Below, piece by piece: positions 49,457 through 58,002 of a stretch of 64,000 bases of DNA. The position numbers and the translations under genes are program-made. Source of the stretch: Tardiphaga sp051811025 (GTDB lineage Bacteria; Pseudomonadota; Alphaproteobacteria; Rhizobiales; Xanthobacteraceae). The stretch's first letter is position 1. Every line of letters begins with the position of its first letter. The stretch is taken from NCBI RefSeq assembly GCF_051811025.1, contig NZ_JBPWQE010000001.1, positions 3,472,001-3,536,000 on the forward strand. Direction: 5' to 3'. Under the pieces are notes generated by a model that saw nothing but the letters and a program-made list of their open reading frames with translations, did no database searches and was not told where the DNA came from.

Positions 49457-50767
49457 ATGCATATCGCCATGATTGGCACTGGTTATGTCGGCCTCGTATC
49501 CGGCGCTTGCTTCGCCGATTTCGGGCACCACGTGATCTGCGTGGACAAGGACAGCAGCAAGATCGACGCCCTGCTCCGTGGCGAGATCCCGATCTTCGAG
49601 CCCGGCCTGGACGCGCTGGTGGCCAGCAATGTGAAAAGCGGCCGGCTCGGCTTCAGTCTCGACCTCAGTGAAGCTGTGAAGACGGCGGATGCCGTGTTCA
49701 TCGCGGTCGGCACCCCGTCCCGCCGCGGCGATGGCCACGCTGATCTCAGCTACGTGCATGCCGCCGCGCGCGAGATCGCCGCCAACCTGTGCGATTTTAC
49801 CGTGGTCATCACCAAGTCGACCGTGCCTGTCGGCACCGGCGACGATGTGGAACGCATCATCAAGGAAGCCAATCCCGACGCCGACGTCGCCGTGGCGTCA
49901 AACCCGGAATTCCTGCGCGAGGGCGCCGCGATCCGCGACTTCAAGCATCCGGACCGGATCGTTGTCGGCACCGACGACGAGCGCGCACGCACGGTGATCT
50001 CGGAGATCTATCGCCCGCTTTATCTCAATCAGGCGCCCATCATGTATACGGGTCGGCGCACCGCCGAGCTGATCAAATACGCCGCCAACGCATTTCTCGC
50101 GACCAAGATCACGTTCATCAATGAAATCGCTGATCTGGCCGAGCGGACCGGCGCAGATGTCCAGGACGTCGCGCGTGGCATCGGCCTCGACAACCGCATC
50201 GGCGCGAAGTTCCTGCATGCTGGTCCCGGCTTCGGTGGCTCGTGTTTTCCGAAGGATACCCGCGCACTGGTCAAGACCGGTCAGGACTATGACGCACCAC
50301 TGCGGATCGTCGAAGCCGTCCTCACCGTCAACGATAACCGCAAGCGCGCCATGGCCCGCAAGGTGTCTGCCGCGCTTGGCGGCAATCTGCGCGGCAAGAC
50401 CGTCGGCGTGCTCGGACTGACGTTCAAGCCCAACACCGACGACATGCGCGAGGCGCCGTCGATCCCCTTGATCACCGCGCTTCAGGATCTCGGCGCGACC
50501 GTGCAGGCCTACGATCCCGTCGGCATGGAACAGGCCAAGCACGAACTGCCGGATATCACCTATTGCGACGATGCCTATGCATGCGCGACTGGCGCCGACG
50601 CGCTGGTGATTGTGACCGAATGGGAACAGTTCCGCGCACTCGACCTCGCGCAAGTGAAGAAGAAGATGAAGCAGCCGGTCATCGTGGATCTGCGCAACAT
50701 CTACCGCCCCGAGGAGATGGAGAAGGCCGGCTTCACCTATGAAAGCGTGGGCCGCGGCAAGTCCTGA
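49457..50767 (+). CDS. ugd: UDP-glucose 6-dehydrogenase
   Basis: 436 residues. N-terminal NAD fold MIGTGYVGLVSGACFADFG, then TKSTVPVGTGD, NPEFLREGAAI, ELIKYAANAFLATKITFINE with the catalytic-helix lysine, and the active-site cysteine in GFGGSCFPKDTRAL. The C-terminal domain has LGLTFKPNTDDMREAPS. It oxidises UDP-glucose to UDP-glucuronate, the substrate of the epimerase at 28369. It is divergent from the HTH-methyltransferase gene (179 bases between) and ends at a terminator. Confidence 0.96.
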   Translation: MHIAMIGTGYVGLVSGACFADFGHHVICVDKDSSKIDALLRGEIPIFEPGLDALVASNVKSGRLGFSLDLSEAVKTADAVFIAVGTPSRRGDGHADLSYVHAAAREIAANLCDFTVVITKSTVPVGTGDDVERIIKEANPDADVAVASNPEFLREGAAIRDFKHPDRIVVGTDDERARTVISEIYRPLYLNQAPIMYTGRRTAELIKYAANAFLATKITFINEIADLAERTGADVQDVARGIGLDNRIGAKFLHAGPGFGGSCFPKDTRALVKTGQDYDAPLRIVEAVLTVNDNRKRAMARKVSAALGGNLRGKTVGVLGLTFKPNTDDMREAPSIPLITALQDLGATVQAYDPVGMEQAKHELPDITYCDDAYACATGADALVIVTEWEQFRALDLAQVKKKMKQPVIVDLRNIYRPEEMEKAGFTYESVGRGKS

Positions 50768-50793
50768 AAGCTCATCGTCAGGAGACTAAATGC

Positions 50794-50821
50794 AAATGCC
50801 CGGCAAAAGCCGGGCATTTTT
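50794..50821 (+). terminator. Rho-independent terminator after ugd
   Basis: AAATGCCCGGC pairs with GCCGGGCATTT around AAAA, followed by T residues, 27 bases past the ugd stop. The A-run on the left lets it partly serve the convergent MetE-like gene as well. Confidence 0.88.
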
Positions 50822-50853
50822 GTTGGCGAGCCGCCGGTCAGGCGACAACGGGC

Positions 50854-51972
50854 TTACTTGCCCCAAAGCTCGTTCGCGACATCGACCGCGAGCTTGAGCT
50901 TGGCCCACTGCTCTTCTTCGCTGAGGATGTTGCCTTCCTCGGTGGAGGCGAAGCCACATTGCGGCGACACGGCCAGCTGCTCGAGCGGCGCGAACTTCGA
51001 AGCCTCTTGCAGGCGCGCCTTGATGTCTTCCTTCTTCTCGAGCTCACCGAACTTCGAGGTGATGACACCGACCACGACGACCTTGTTGCCCTTGGGCAGG
51101 AAGCGCAGCGGTTCGAAGCCGCCGGCACGGTCCGAATCGTATTCGAGGAAGTAGCCGTCGTAATTGGTACCAGCGAGCAGCGTTTCAGCCACTGGCTCGT
51201 AGCCGCCCGACGAAATCCAGGTGGAGCGGAAGTTGCCGCGGCAGACATGCGTGGTGATCACCATATCCGCAGGACGCTCGGCGATCGCGTAATTGATGAT
51301 GCGCGAATAGATCTGCTGCAGATTGTCGGCATCTTCGCCGCGCGCACGGACCTTGTTCAGCTCATCTTCCGAGCAGAGATAGGCCCAGACTGTATCGTCG
51401 AACTGCAGATAACGGCAGCCGGCGTCATAGAACGCCTTCACCGCCTTGCGATAGGTCTTGGCGAGATCCTCGAAGAACACTTCGATATCCGGATAGACTT
51501 CCTTCGAGATCGCCTTGCGACCGCCGCGGAAATGCAGAACCGCCGGCGACGGGATGGTCATCTTCGCGGTGACGCCGGCGGTGTCGCAATGCTTCTTCAG
51601 AAACTCGAAGTGCGCCAGCATCGGATGATCGTCGGGGAAATCGACCTTGCCGATCACGCGCACCGAGTCATGACGGGTCTCGACGCCGGTGAACTGGATG
51701 CCGGTGTCGGGGTGATAGAGCTCGCAGCCGGTCAGTTTGGCGAGGAAGTCGAAGTGCCACCACGAACGACGGAACTCGCCGTCGGTGGCGAGCTTGAGGC
51801 CGGTCGAGGCCTGGCGATGCACAACCTTCTCGATTTCGATGTCTTCGACCTTGCGCAGGTCGTCGGCCGAAATCTCGCCCTTTTCCAGCTTGGCGCGCGC
51901 TTCCTTGATCGATGCGGGCCGCAACAGGCTGCCGACTTCGTCGGCACGGAACGGGGCTTTGGTTCTCTGCAT
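50854..51972 (-). CDS. MetE C-terminal-like methyltransferase (YxjG/YxjH family)
   Basis: 372 residues, about the catalytic half of cobalamin-independent methionine synthase, as in stand-alone YxjG/YxjH-type proteins. Features: DEVGSLLRP at the start, DGEFRRSWWHFDF, QFDDTVWAYLCS, HVCRGN and SPQCGFAS with the His/Cys zinc ligands expected of the family. GGAG precedes the ATG. It probably transfers a methyl group to homocysteine or a related thiol. The methyl donor is unknown, because the N-terminal folate half is absent. Confidence 0.85.
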   Translation of the reverse strand: MQRTKAPFRADEVGSLLRPASIKEARAKLEKGEISADDLRKVEDIEIEKVVHRQASTGLKLATDGEFRRSWWHFDFLAKLTGCELYHPDTGIQFTGVETRHDSVRVIGKVDFPDDHPMLAHFEFLKKHCDTAGVTAKMTIPSPAVLHFRGGRKAISKEVYPDIEVFFEDLAKTYRKAVKAFYDAGCRYLQFDDTVWAYLCSEDELNKVRARGEDADNLQQIYSRIINYAIAERPADMVITTHVCRGNFRSTWISSGGYEPVAETLLAGTNYDGYFLEYDSDRAGGFEPLRFLPKGNKVVVVGVITSKFGELEKKEDIKARLQEASKFAPLEQLAVSPQCGFASTEEGNILSEEEQWAKLKLAVDVANELWGK

Positions 51973-52003
51973 AGTCGTTACTCCAGAATGCTCGGTTTGC
52001 AGA

Positions 52004-52750
52004 TCAGCCGGGTGTGCCGGCCGTGTGTTTATTCTTGCTGCCGGCCGCGCCGGCGACGCCGAGGAAATGCTCTAGCACGGCAGGATCGGATCTCAACGCT
52101 GCACTCGTTGCATCATGCACGATGGTACCGCGTTCCAATATCACGACACGATCGGCGAGCCCGAGTATTTTTTGTGCATTCTGTTCCACGATGATGGAGC
52201 AGATGCCGCCGGCACGTGTGATCTTGCCCAGCGCCGCCAGCAATTCATCGACGATGATCGGCGCAAGGCCTTCGGTCGGTTCATCCAGCAGCAGCACTTG
52301 CGGATTGAGCGTCAGCGCCCGACCGATCGCCAGCATCTGCTGTTCGCCGCCGGAGAGCTGGTTGCCGAAATTGTTCTTGCGCTCTTCGAGCCGCGGAAAC
52401 ATCTCGTAGATCTTCTTGACGTCCCATGGCCCAGGCTGCGCCACGGCGGTCATGTTTTCTTCCACGGTGAGCGAGCGGAAGATGTTGCGCTCCTGCGGCA
52501 CCCAGCCGATGCCGGCGCGGGCGCGCTGGTCCGGCCGCAGCGATGTGATGTCTTTTCCGCCAAGCTTCAGCGTGCCGCTGAAGCGGCGAGTGACGCCGAC
52601 GATGGAATTGATCAGCGTGGTCTTGCCGGTGCCATTGCGTCCGAGCAGTGCCAGCACCTGGCTTTCGCCGAGTTGCAGCGTCATCTTCGGGATGACCACG
52701 GCTTCGCCGTAGCCCGCGCGTAGGTCATTGATGTCGAGAAGATCAGACAT
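52004..52750 (-). CDS. livF: Branched-chain amino acid-type ABC transporter ATPase
   Basis: 248 residues from the ATG at 52750, which overlaps the end of livG by 8 bases; a longer in-frame reading to 52861 lies inside livG and is rejected. Walker A LGRNGTGKTTL, signature LSGGEQQML, Walker B VLLLDEPTEGLAP, and PQERNIFRSLTV. It is the last gene of the liv-type operon and pairs with LivG. The C-terminal tail is extended by a Gly/Ala/Lys stretch. Confidence 0.93.
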   Translation of the reverse strand: MSDLLDINDLRAGYGEAVVIPKMTLQLGESQVLALLGRNGTGKTTLINSIVGVTRRFSGTLKLGGKDITSLRPDQRARAGIGWVPQERNIFRSLTVEENMTAVAQPGPWDVKKIYEMFPRLEERKNNFGNQLSGGEQQMLAIGRALTLNPQVLLLDEPTEGLAPIIVDELLAALGKITRAGGICSIIVEQNAQKILGLADRVVILERGTIVHDATSAALRSDPAVLEHFLGVAGAAGSKNKHTAGTPG

Positions 52751-53495
52751 CAGCGCCCTCGCCCAGATACACGGCCTTGACGCGCGGATCGCGCGCGACT
52801 TCAACCGGCGGGCCTTCCACGAGCATGGCGCCCGCGACCAGCACTGAGATGCGATCGGCAAAGGAGAATACCAGATCCATGTCGTGCTCGATCAGCAGCA
52901 CCGTGACGTCGCGCGGCAGGCTGGCGACGGCCGAGAGAATATCGTGGCGCTCGCTTTCCGGCACACCTGCAGCCGGCTCGTCGAGCAGCAGCACATGCGG
53001 CTTGGTGGCGATGGCGACGGCAATCTCAAGAAGGCGCTGCTTGCCATAGGGCAATGTCGCGGTCGGCTCGTTCATCACGTCGAGCAGATGAAAGCGCGCG
53101 AGGTTTTCGGCGATCGCATCATTGACGTCACTGCGGGTGCCCATGCGACGCCACCAGTCGCTGCCATGGCCGAGATGTTCGGACGCAGCGAGACCGACCG
53201 TCTCCAGCGGCGTCATGTCGGGATAGAGCTGATTGATCTGGAAGGTCCGCGACAGCCCGCGCAACACGCGCTTGTGCACCGGCAGGCCGGTGATGTCGTT
53301 GCCTTCGAGCAGGATGCGGCCGGAGTTCGGCTTAAGCACACCGGTCAGAAGATTGATCACGGTGGTCTTGCCGGCGCCGTTCGGACCGATCAGCGCATGG
53401 CGCGCGCCGGCCTCGATCTTCAGCGACAAGTCACGCGTGACCCGGAGTCCACCGAAGGACTTTTCGAGATTGACGGTCTCAAGCGCGATCGTCAT
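52743..53495 (-). CDS. livG: Branched-chain amino acid-type ABC transporter ATPase
   Basis: 250 residues. Walker A IGPNGAGKTTVINLLTG, RTFQINQLYPDMTPLE in the Q-loop region, and Walker B HVLLLDEPAAGVPESE. The signature is degenerate: LPYGKQRLLEIAVAIA replaces LSYGxQRxLE, which is usual in LivG. It overlaps livM by 4 bases. Confidence 0.93.
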   Translation of the reverse strand: MTIALETVNLEKSFGGLRVTRDLSLKIEAGARHALIGPNGAGKTTVINLLTGVLKPNSGRILLEGNDITGLPVHKRVLRGLSRTFQINQLYPDMTPLETVGLAASEHLGHGSDWWRRMGTRSDVNDAIAENLARFHLLDVMNEPTATLPYGKQRLLEIAVAIATKPHVLLLDEPAAGVPESERHDILSAVASLPRDVTVLLIEHDMDLVFSFADRISVLVAGAMLVEGPPVEVARDPRVKAVYLGEGADV

Positions 53496-54535
53496 GGCGC
53501 CTTACCTTCCGGCGCAGCGATCGGAGTCTTGGCACGACCGAACTTGCTTGCAATCAGGCGCGGCAGAAACAGCGCCCAGCGATGCATCCGGTCGCGGCCG
53601 ATCAACACGATGACCACCAGCACGGCACCGATCCAGAACTGCCAATATTGCGGCGTGATTGTCGAGAACAGTTCCAGCAGCAATTTGAAGATCACTGCAC
53701 CGATCAACCCGCCATAGAGATAGCCGGTGCCGCCTATGATCAGGACCAGCATCAGGTCCGCCGAGCGATCGAAGGCAAAACCGTCGAGCGAGGCGAGTGC
53801 CGTCGTCTGCGTCGAGAGTGCACCGGCAACGCCCGCATAGAAGGCGGCGATAGTGTAGATCGCGATCAGCCGGCGATTGACGGGAATGCCGATGGCCGAG
53901 GCGCGCAGCGGATTGTTGCGGATCGCTCGCAGCGAGAGGCCGAATGGCGAATGCACGATGCGTCGCGCCAGCAGGAACAGGACGAACAACACGCAGAGAC
54001 AATAGATGAAGCCGACCTTGCCGAAGATGTCGAAGGAGAACTGGCCGAGTATCGGCGCCATCTCGATGCCCTGAAGGCCATCGGAACCACCGGTGATATT
54101 GGAAAAGCGGTTGGCGAGTTCGCGCAGCAACAGCGCGATACCGAGCGTCACCATCAGCCGCGTCAGATCCGAACCGCGCATGACGAGGAAGCTCGTCACG
54201 AAGCCGAGCGCCATCGCGGCAAGACCGGCAACTACCAATGCGATCACAGGTTCGGTGACGATGCCGTGCAATGCGAGCAGTCCCGCCGCATAGCCGCCGA
54301 AGCCGAAGAATGCGGCATGGCCGAGCGAAACGATGCCGGCATAGCCGAGGATGAGATCGAGCGAGAGCGCGAACAGCGCGAGCCAGGCGATCTCGGTCAG
54401 GATCAGGTAACGGTTCGGGAACAGCAGGATGCAGCCCGCGGCGGTGAGCCAGAACACGACTTCAGGCCAGCGCCATCGCGCGCGCGCCATGGCGAAGGTG
54501 CCGACTTCCGGATGGGTGGTGCTGTTGGCTGTCAT
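53492..54535 (-). CDS. livM: Branched-chain amino acid-type ABC transporter permease
   Basis: 347 residues from the ATG at 54535 with GAGGG 6 bases upstream; a reading from 54565 would overlap livH. About ten membrane segments with the family's LSLDLILGYAGIVSLGHAAFFGFGG (seen as YAGIVSLGHAAFFGFGGYAA) and SPFGLSLRAIRNNPLRASAIG coupling loop. It forms the membrane channel with LivH. The last 40 residues are basic and cytosolic. Confidence 0.93.
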   Translation of the reverse strand: MTANSTTHPEVGTFAMARARWRWPEVVFWLTAAGCILLFPNRYLILTEIAWLALFALSLDLILGYAGIVSLGHAAFFGFGGYAAGLLALHGIVTEPVIALVVAGLAAMALGFVTSFLVMRGSDLTRLMVTLGIALLLRELANRFSNITGGSDGLQGIEMAPILGQFSFDIFGKVGFIYCLCVLFVLFLLARRIVHSPFGLSLRAIRNNPLRASAIGIPVNRRLIAIYTIAAFYAGVAGALSTQTTALASLDGFAFDRSADLMLVLIIGGTGYLYGGLIGAVIFKLLLELFSTITPQYWQFWIGAVLVVIVLIGRDRMHRWALFLPRLIASKFGRAKTPIAAPEGKAP

Positions 54536-54542
54536 GACGCCC

Positions 54543-55409
54543 TCACCGCGCCGCGGTGCGGCCAAACAGGCCGTTCGGGCGCCAGATCAGGATCACGATC
54601 ATCATGGTGTAGATCACGAAGGCGCCGAGCTTCGGCACGTAATATTTGCCGGCGACATCACCGATGCCCAGCAGCAGCGAAGCCAGGAATGGCCCAGTGA
54701 TGCTGGACGAACCGCCGACGGTCACAACGATCAGGAAGTAGATCATGAACTTCAGCGGGAAGTACGGATCGAGGCCGAGGATTTCTGCGCCAAGTGCGCC
54801 GCCCATGCCAGCCAATCCGCAGCCGAACGCAAAGGTCAGCGCGAACACCTGCGGCACGTTGATGCCCAGACCCGACGCGGCGCGCGGATCATCGACCGCG
54901 GCGCGCAACCGGCTACCGAAGCGGGTCTTGGACAGGATCATCTGAAGCGCCACCGTGAGCAGTCCGCAGATGACGATGATCATCAAACGATAGCGTCCGA
55001 CGCCGAGGCCGAAGAGATTGATCTGGCCCTGCAGGTAATCCGGCAGATGGATGAAGGTCTGCGACGACCCCATAAAGTAGTCTACCGCGGTCACCGACAT
55101 GAAGACGAGGCCGATGGTGAACAGCACCTGATCAAGATGACTGCGCGTATAGAGGTGCCGATAGAGTGAACGCTCCAGCACGGCGCCGATCGCAGCGCTC
55201 ACCACGAAAGCAATCGGCAAAGCCGCAAAGAATGGCAGGCCCGCGCGATTGACCAGGATCGCGCAGGCATAACCGCCCGCCATGGCGAAGGCGCCGTGCG
55301 CGAGGTTGACGAAGTTCATCAGCCCAAGCGTCACCGCCAGCCCGCACGCCAGCACGAACAGCAACATGCCGTAGGCGATGCCGTCGAACAGAATGGTGAG
55401 AAGGATCAT
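54543..55409 (-). CDS. livH: Branched-chain amino acid-type ABC transporter permease
   Basis: 288 residues from the ATG at 55409 (MILLTILFDGIAYGMLLFVL), the usual LivH start; the upstream extension to 55499 runs into the palindromic element and is rejected. LGLMNFVNLAHGAFAMAGGY and SKTRFGSRLRAAVDDPRAA are the family motifs. Eight membrane segments. It is separated from livK by 222 bases that carry a nested palindromic element. Confidence 0.92.
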   Translation of the reverse strand: MILLTILFDGIAYGMLLFVLACGLAVTLGLMNFVNLAHGAFAMAGGYACAILVNRAGLPFFAALPIAFVVSAAIGAVLERSLYRHLYTRSHLDQVLFTIGLVFMSVTAVDYFMGSSQTFIHLPDYLQGQINLFGLGVGRYRLMIIVICGLLTVALQMILSKTRFGSRLRAAVDDPRAASGLGINVPQVFALTFAFGCGLAGMGGALGAEILGLDPYFPLKFMIYFLIVVTVGGSSSITGPFLASLLLGIGDVAGKYYVPKLGAFVIYTMMIVILIWRPNGLFGRTAAR

Positions 55410-55435
55410 GAAACGACAGGTGCTTTCTTTCTTGG

Positions 55436-55587
55436 CCCTCCCCCGCGCTTGCGTGGGGTCTAGCGGGCGACCTCGCCCGCTATGGGTGGCCGGCCGCAAG
55501 GCCGGTCGGGTGGGGGTGGTGCCGCATAAAGAGCGGCGCGTGTTGCACCCCCACCCTACCCCTCCACACGCAAGCGCGGGGGGGGGG
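55436..55587. repeat. Nested palindromic intergenic element, about 150 bases
   Basis: The outer arms CCCCCGCGCTTGCGTG and CACGCAAGCGCGGGGG enclose three smaller hairpins: TAGCGGGCGA/CCTCGCCCGCTA, GGCCGGCC/GGCCGGTC and GGGTGGGGGTG/CACCCCCACCC. The whole can fold as a branched structure. Elements of this look occur between genes in Bradyrhizobium relatives. It sits inside the liv operon between livK and livH and could set the ratio of binding protein to permease. The run of about ten G at the right arm is unusual. Confidence 0.75.
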
Positions 55588-55631
55588 AATTGCCGATGGC
55601 GGAGCTTACTACACTTCGGAAAAAGTGTCGC

Positions 55632-56801
55632 TTACTTCTTCGCCTTGCCGGGATCCTTCACCGCCTCGAACGTCGCGAATTCGATGTTGTAGAGTTCGCC
55701 GTCCACCTTCTCGACCTTGCGGATATAGATGTTCTGCACGATATCACGGGTCTCCGGATCGATGGAGATCGGGCCGCGCGGGCTCTCCCACTTCATGCCC
55801 TTCATCGCAGCGATCAGGCTGTCGCCATCGGCCTTGCCACCGGTCTTCTTCAGTGCCTCGTAGACGAGATGAATGCCATCCCAGCCGCCAACGGCCATGA
55901 AGCCCGGGCGCGTATTGTACGCCTTCTTGTAGGCCGCAACGAACTCCTTGTTCATCGCCGAGGGATGCGCTGCCGAATACAGATGCGCGGTCACGGCGCC
56001 AAGCGCTGCATCGCCCATATTGTTCAGCAGGTCGTCGTCCATCACGTCGCCGGGTCCGATCACCTTGATGCCGGACTTGTCGAGGCCACGCTCGGCATAC
56101 TGCTTCATGAAGTTGCCGCCCTGCCCGGCGGGCACGAACACGAACACCGCGTCGGGCTTGCTGTCCTTCATGCGCTGCAGGAACGGCGCAAAATCGGGAT
56201 TGGCGAGCGGCACCTTGACCTCTTCGACGATCTCGCCGCCGCCGGCGGTGAAGTGCTCCTTGAAGAATTGCAGCGCGTCGTTACCCGGTGCGTAGTCGGA
56301 GGTCAGCGTAGCGACCTTCTTGATGCCGTTCTTGGCGGCCCAGTCACCGATGATGGTGGAGGACTGTGCCAGCGTGAACGAGGTGCGCACGATATAGGGC
56401 GAACGCTCGGTGATGATCGAGGTGCCGGCAGCCATCACGATTTCCGGCACCTTCGCCTGGGTCGCGAGCGGCGCAGCGGCCAACGCAGCCGGCGTCACGC
56501 CGAAGCCGGCGATGATGTTGACCTTCTCGTTGACGATCAGTTCCTGCGCGAGGCGCTTGGTGTTGTCAGGCAGCGCCGCGTCGTCCTTGAGGATGATTTC
56601 GACCTTCTTGCCGGCAACGGTGTCGCCGTTCTTCTGCTGATAGAGCTTGATGGCGTTATTGATCTGCTGGCCGGTCGAAGCCTGGCCCCCGGTCATCGGC
56701 ACGATCAGGCCGATCTTGACGCTCTCCTGCGCCTGCGCGATTGCGCCGACAGACAACACGCTGACAGCGGTTACCGTCGCGGAAATGAAATTCCTCAGCA
56801 T
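55632..56801 (-). CDS. livK: Branched-chain amino acid-type ABC transporter substrate-binding protein
   Basis: 389 residues with a Sec signal peptide (MLRNFISATVTAVSVLSVGAIAQAQ-ES) and a periplasmic type I binding fold: VKIGLIVPMTGGQASTGQ at the mature start, then FGVTPAALAAAPLATQAKVP and KVATLTSDYAPGNDALQFFK. A near-perfect ribosome site, AGGAGG, lies 6 bases before the ATG. The substrate may be a branched-chain amino acid, an aromatic acid or another carboxylate; the divergent MarR gene makes an aromatic compound plausible but unproven. Confidence 0.92.
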   Translation of the reverse strand: MLRNFISATVTAVSVLSVGAIAQAQESVKIGLIVPMTGGQASTGQQINNAIKLYQQKNGDTVAGKKVEIILKDDAALPDNTKRLAQELIVNEKVNIIAGFGVTPAALAAAPLATQAKVPEIVMAAGTSIITERSPYIVRTSFTLAQSSTIIGDWAAKNGIKKVATLTSDYAPGNDALQFFKEHFTAGGGEIVEEVKVPLANPDFAPFLQRMKDSKPDAVFVFVPAGQGGNFMKQYAERGLDKSGIKVIGPGDVMDDDLLNNMGDAALGAVTAHLYSAAHPSAMNKEFVAAYKKAYNTRPGFMAVGGWDGIHLVYEALKKTGGKADGDSLIAAMKGMKWESPRGPISIDPETRDIVQNIYIRKVEKVDGELYNIEFATFEAVKDPGKAKK

Positions 56802-56903
56802 TAATTCCTCCTCTGTAGGTGATGCCGGCTCTTCAAGGCCGTGAAGTCATAGTCCCCATACGCTGTCGCCCGCGATGATGATCGCCCGCGATAACGGAGC
56901 CAT

Positions 56904-56951
56904 GTTGACCTGTCAACGGCTGGGTTGACAACACAACGCGGTCTGTTGAAC
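56904..56951. promoter_or_regulatory. Periodic GTTGA half-site array in the livK-marR gap (candidate MarR operator)
   Basis: GTTGACCTGTCAAC (56904-56917) is a perfect 6-2-6 palindrome. GTTGACAACACAAC (56924-56937) is a second, partial one whose centre is 20 bases on. GTTGAAC at 56945-56951 begins 21 bases after the second. Spacing by about two helix turns suits dimers binding side by side. The array lies 98-145 bases before the MarR start and about 100 bases before livK. Confidence 0.55.
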
Positions 56952-57048
56952 TGCGTAATTCCGACGCATCGTGGCATGCTGCTAAAGTCTAGCCAAGCAT
57001 TCACGGGCCGCTCGATTCCGTTCATTTCAGATTGCAGATCGTATCCAG

Positions 57049-57540
57049 ATGACAAAGCCGGTGATCAACCATGGACGATATGTACCGGCGCTCATCAATT
57101 TCCTGGGCAACAAGCTCGCCGCGGGTGCTTCGAGTGCCTATCGGCGCGAATTCGGCGTCGGCGTCACCGAATGGCGAATCCTCTCGAAGCTCGCCAGCGA
57201 GGACGCGTGCACCGCACAACAGATTTGCCAGTATTTCGACCTCGACAAGGGTCTAGTCAGTCGCACCCTTAAATCTCTGGTCGATAACGGCAGCGTGACA
57301 GTGACCGATCTGGCCGGCGACAACAGGCGTGTCGTCATCCTGACCAAATCCGGGCGCGCGCTGCATGACCGGATCATCGAACTGGCGCTGGACCGCGAAC
57401 GGATCCTGCTGGAGTGCCTCGATGAGAAGGAAGTCGAGAAGCTGATTGACATGCTGGGCCGCCTGTTGGCACAGGCACCAGCGGTCAACGCGGTAAAGGT
57501 TCGCAAACCATCGACACCGCGGCGGAAGACTACCGTCTGA
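57049..57540 (+). CDS. MarR-family transcriptional regulator
   Basis: 163 residues. Winged-helix MarR fold: GVTEWRILSKLASEDACTAQQ, then the recognition helix DKGLVSRTLKSLVDNG and the wing VTVTDLAGDNRRVVILT. A basic tail (RKPSTPRRKTTV) follows. It is divergent from the liv operon, so the likely arrangement is autoregulation plus control of livK through the half-site array. The effector is unknown. No good ribosome site is seen before the ATG. Confidence 0.9.
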   Translation: MTKPVINHGRYVPALINFLGNKLAAGASSAYRREFGVGVTEWRILSKLASEDACTAQQICQYFDLDKGLVSRTLKSLVDNGSVTVTDLAGDNRRVVILTKSGRALHDRIIELALDRERILLECLDEKEVEKLIDMLGRLLAQAPAVNAVKVRKPSTPRRKTTV

Positions 57541-57548
57541 GGCACATT

Positions 57549-57592
57549 TTGGTAATGGAGGGGTCGACAGTTCAATCCTGTCTGGCAGCACC
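57549..57592 (+). pseudogene. 3' fragment of tRNA-Thr(GGT), possible attachment-site remnant
   Basis: From the anticodon loop TTGGTAA (57549-57555) through the T arm GACAG-TTCAATC-CTGTC (57566-57582) to the acceptor TGGCAGC-ACC (57583-57592), the stretch matches the 3' half of the tRNA-Thr with anticodon GGT known from this group. The 5' half is absent, since the upstream bases are the end of the MarR gene and no D arm fits. The anticodon stem is also altered (TGGAG instead of GGGAG). Such 3' halves are typical att copies left by tRNA-targeting integrases. No integrase is in the window. Confidence 0.6.
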
Positions 57593-57681
57593 GGTCTTTT
57601 CAATGACTTAGGGCGTAAACCCGCCTTCTCTGTTTTGTCGCCGGAAGCCCCCCGGAAGCACACCCGCTAGGATCCTGCCTT

Positions 57682-58002
57682 TTAGGCCGTTCGAGAAGCC
57701 CGTTTAGATTCGCCCAGCGCCTCGGATCTAGCGGCCAAAACTTGTGCAGCCATCGTGTGGATCATAACGGCGTCGATCCCCACCATATTGTCTGGTATGC
57801 AACGGACTGGCCAATGGCCTAGCCTCCGAGCGGAGCCAGCATCCGTGCGGCCATACCCGACTTTACGTGAGCCCGAAGCAGGACGCCGCAGTCTTCGCCT
57901 CCAGATGAGCATTTCGACGCCCTTACAGTTCAGTTGATCCGCGATGGCGCTGTGGCTGACGATTGGAACGCCGGCGAGGATTGCTGTTGGTAATTTGCGC
58001 AT
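57682..58002 (-). CDS. Small hypothetical protein, possibly exported, possibly degraded
   Basis: 106 residues. AAGGAAA lies 9 bases before the ATG and the N-terminus looks like a signal peptide (MRKLPTAILAGVPIVSHSAIA-DQ). After NCKGVEML the sequence turns basic and unlike a folded protein, which suggests a frameshift or decay past residue 35. Nothing similar is recognised. It is the first frame after the tRNA fragment. Confidence 0.3.
   Translation of the reverse strand: MRKLPTAILAGVPIVSHSAIADQLNCKGVEMLIWRRRLRRPASGSRKVGYGRTDAGSARRLGHWPVRCIPDNMVGIDAVMIHTMAAQVLAARSEALGESKRASRTA

Noticed and set aside
52751..52861. N-terminal extension of livF
   Set aside because: It lies inside livG and lacks LivF character; the internal ATG at 52750 gives the normal LivF start.
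57253..57663. 136-codon minus-strand frame over the tRNA fragment
   Set aside because: It contains LPDRIELSTPPLP, a spurious translation commonly produced by reading through tRNA sequence, and is antisense to the MarR gene for the rest.
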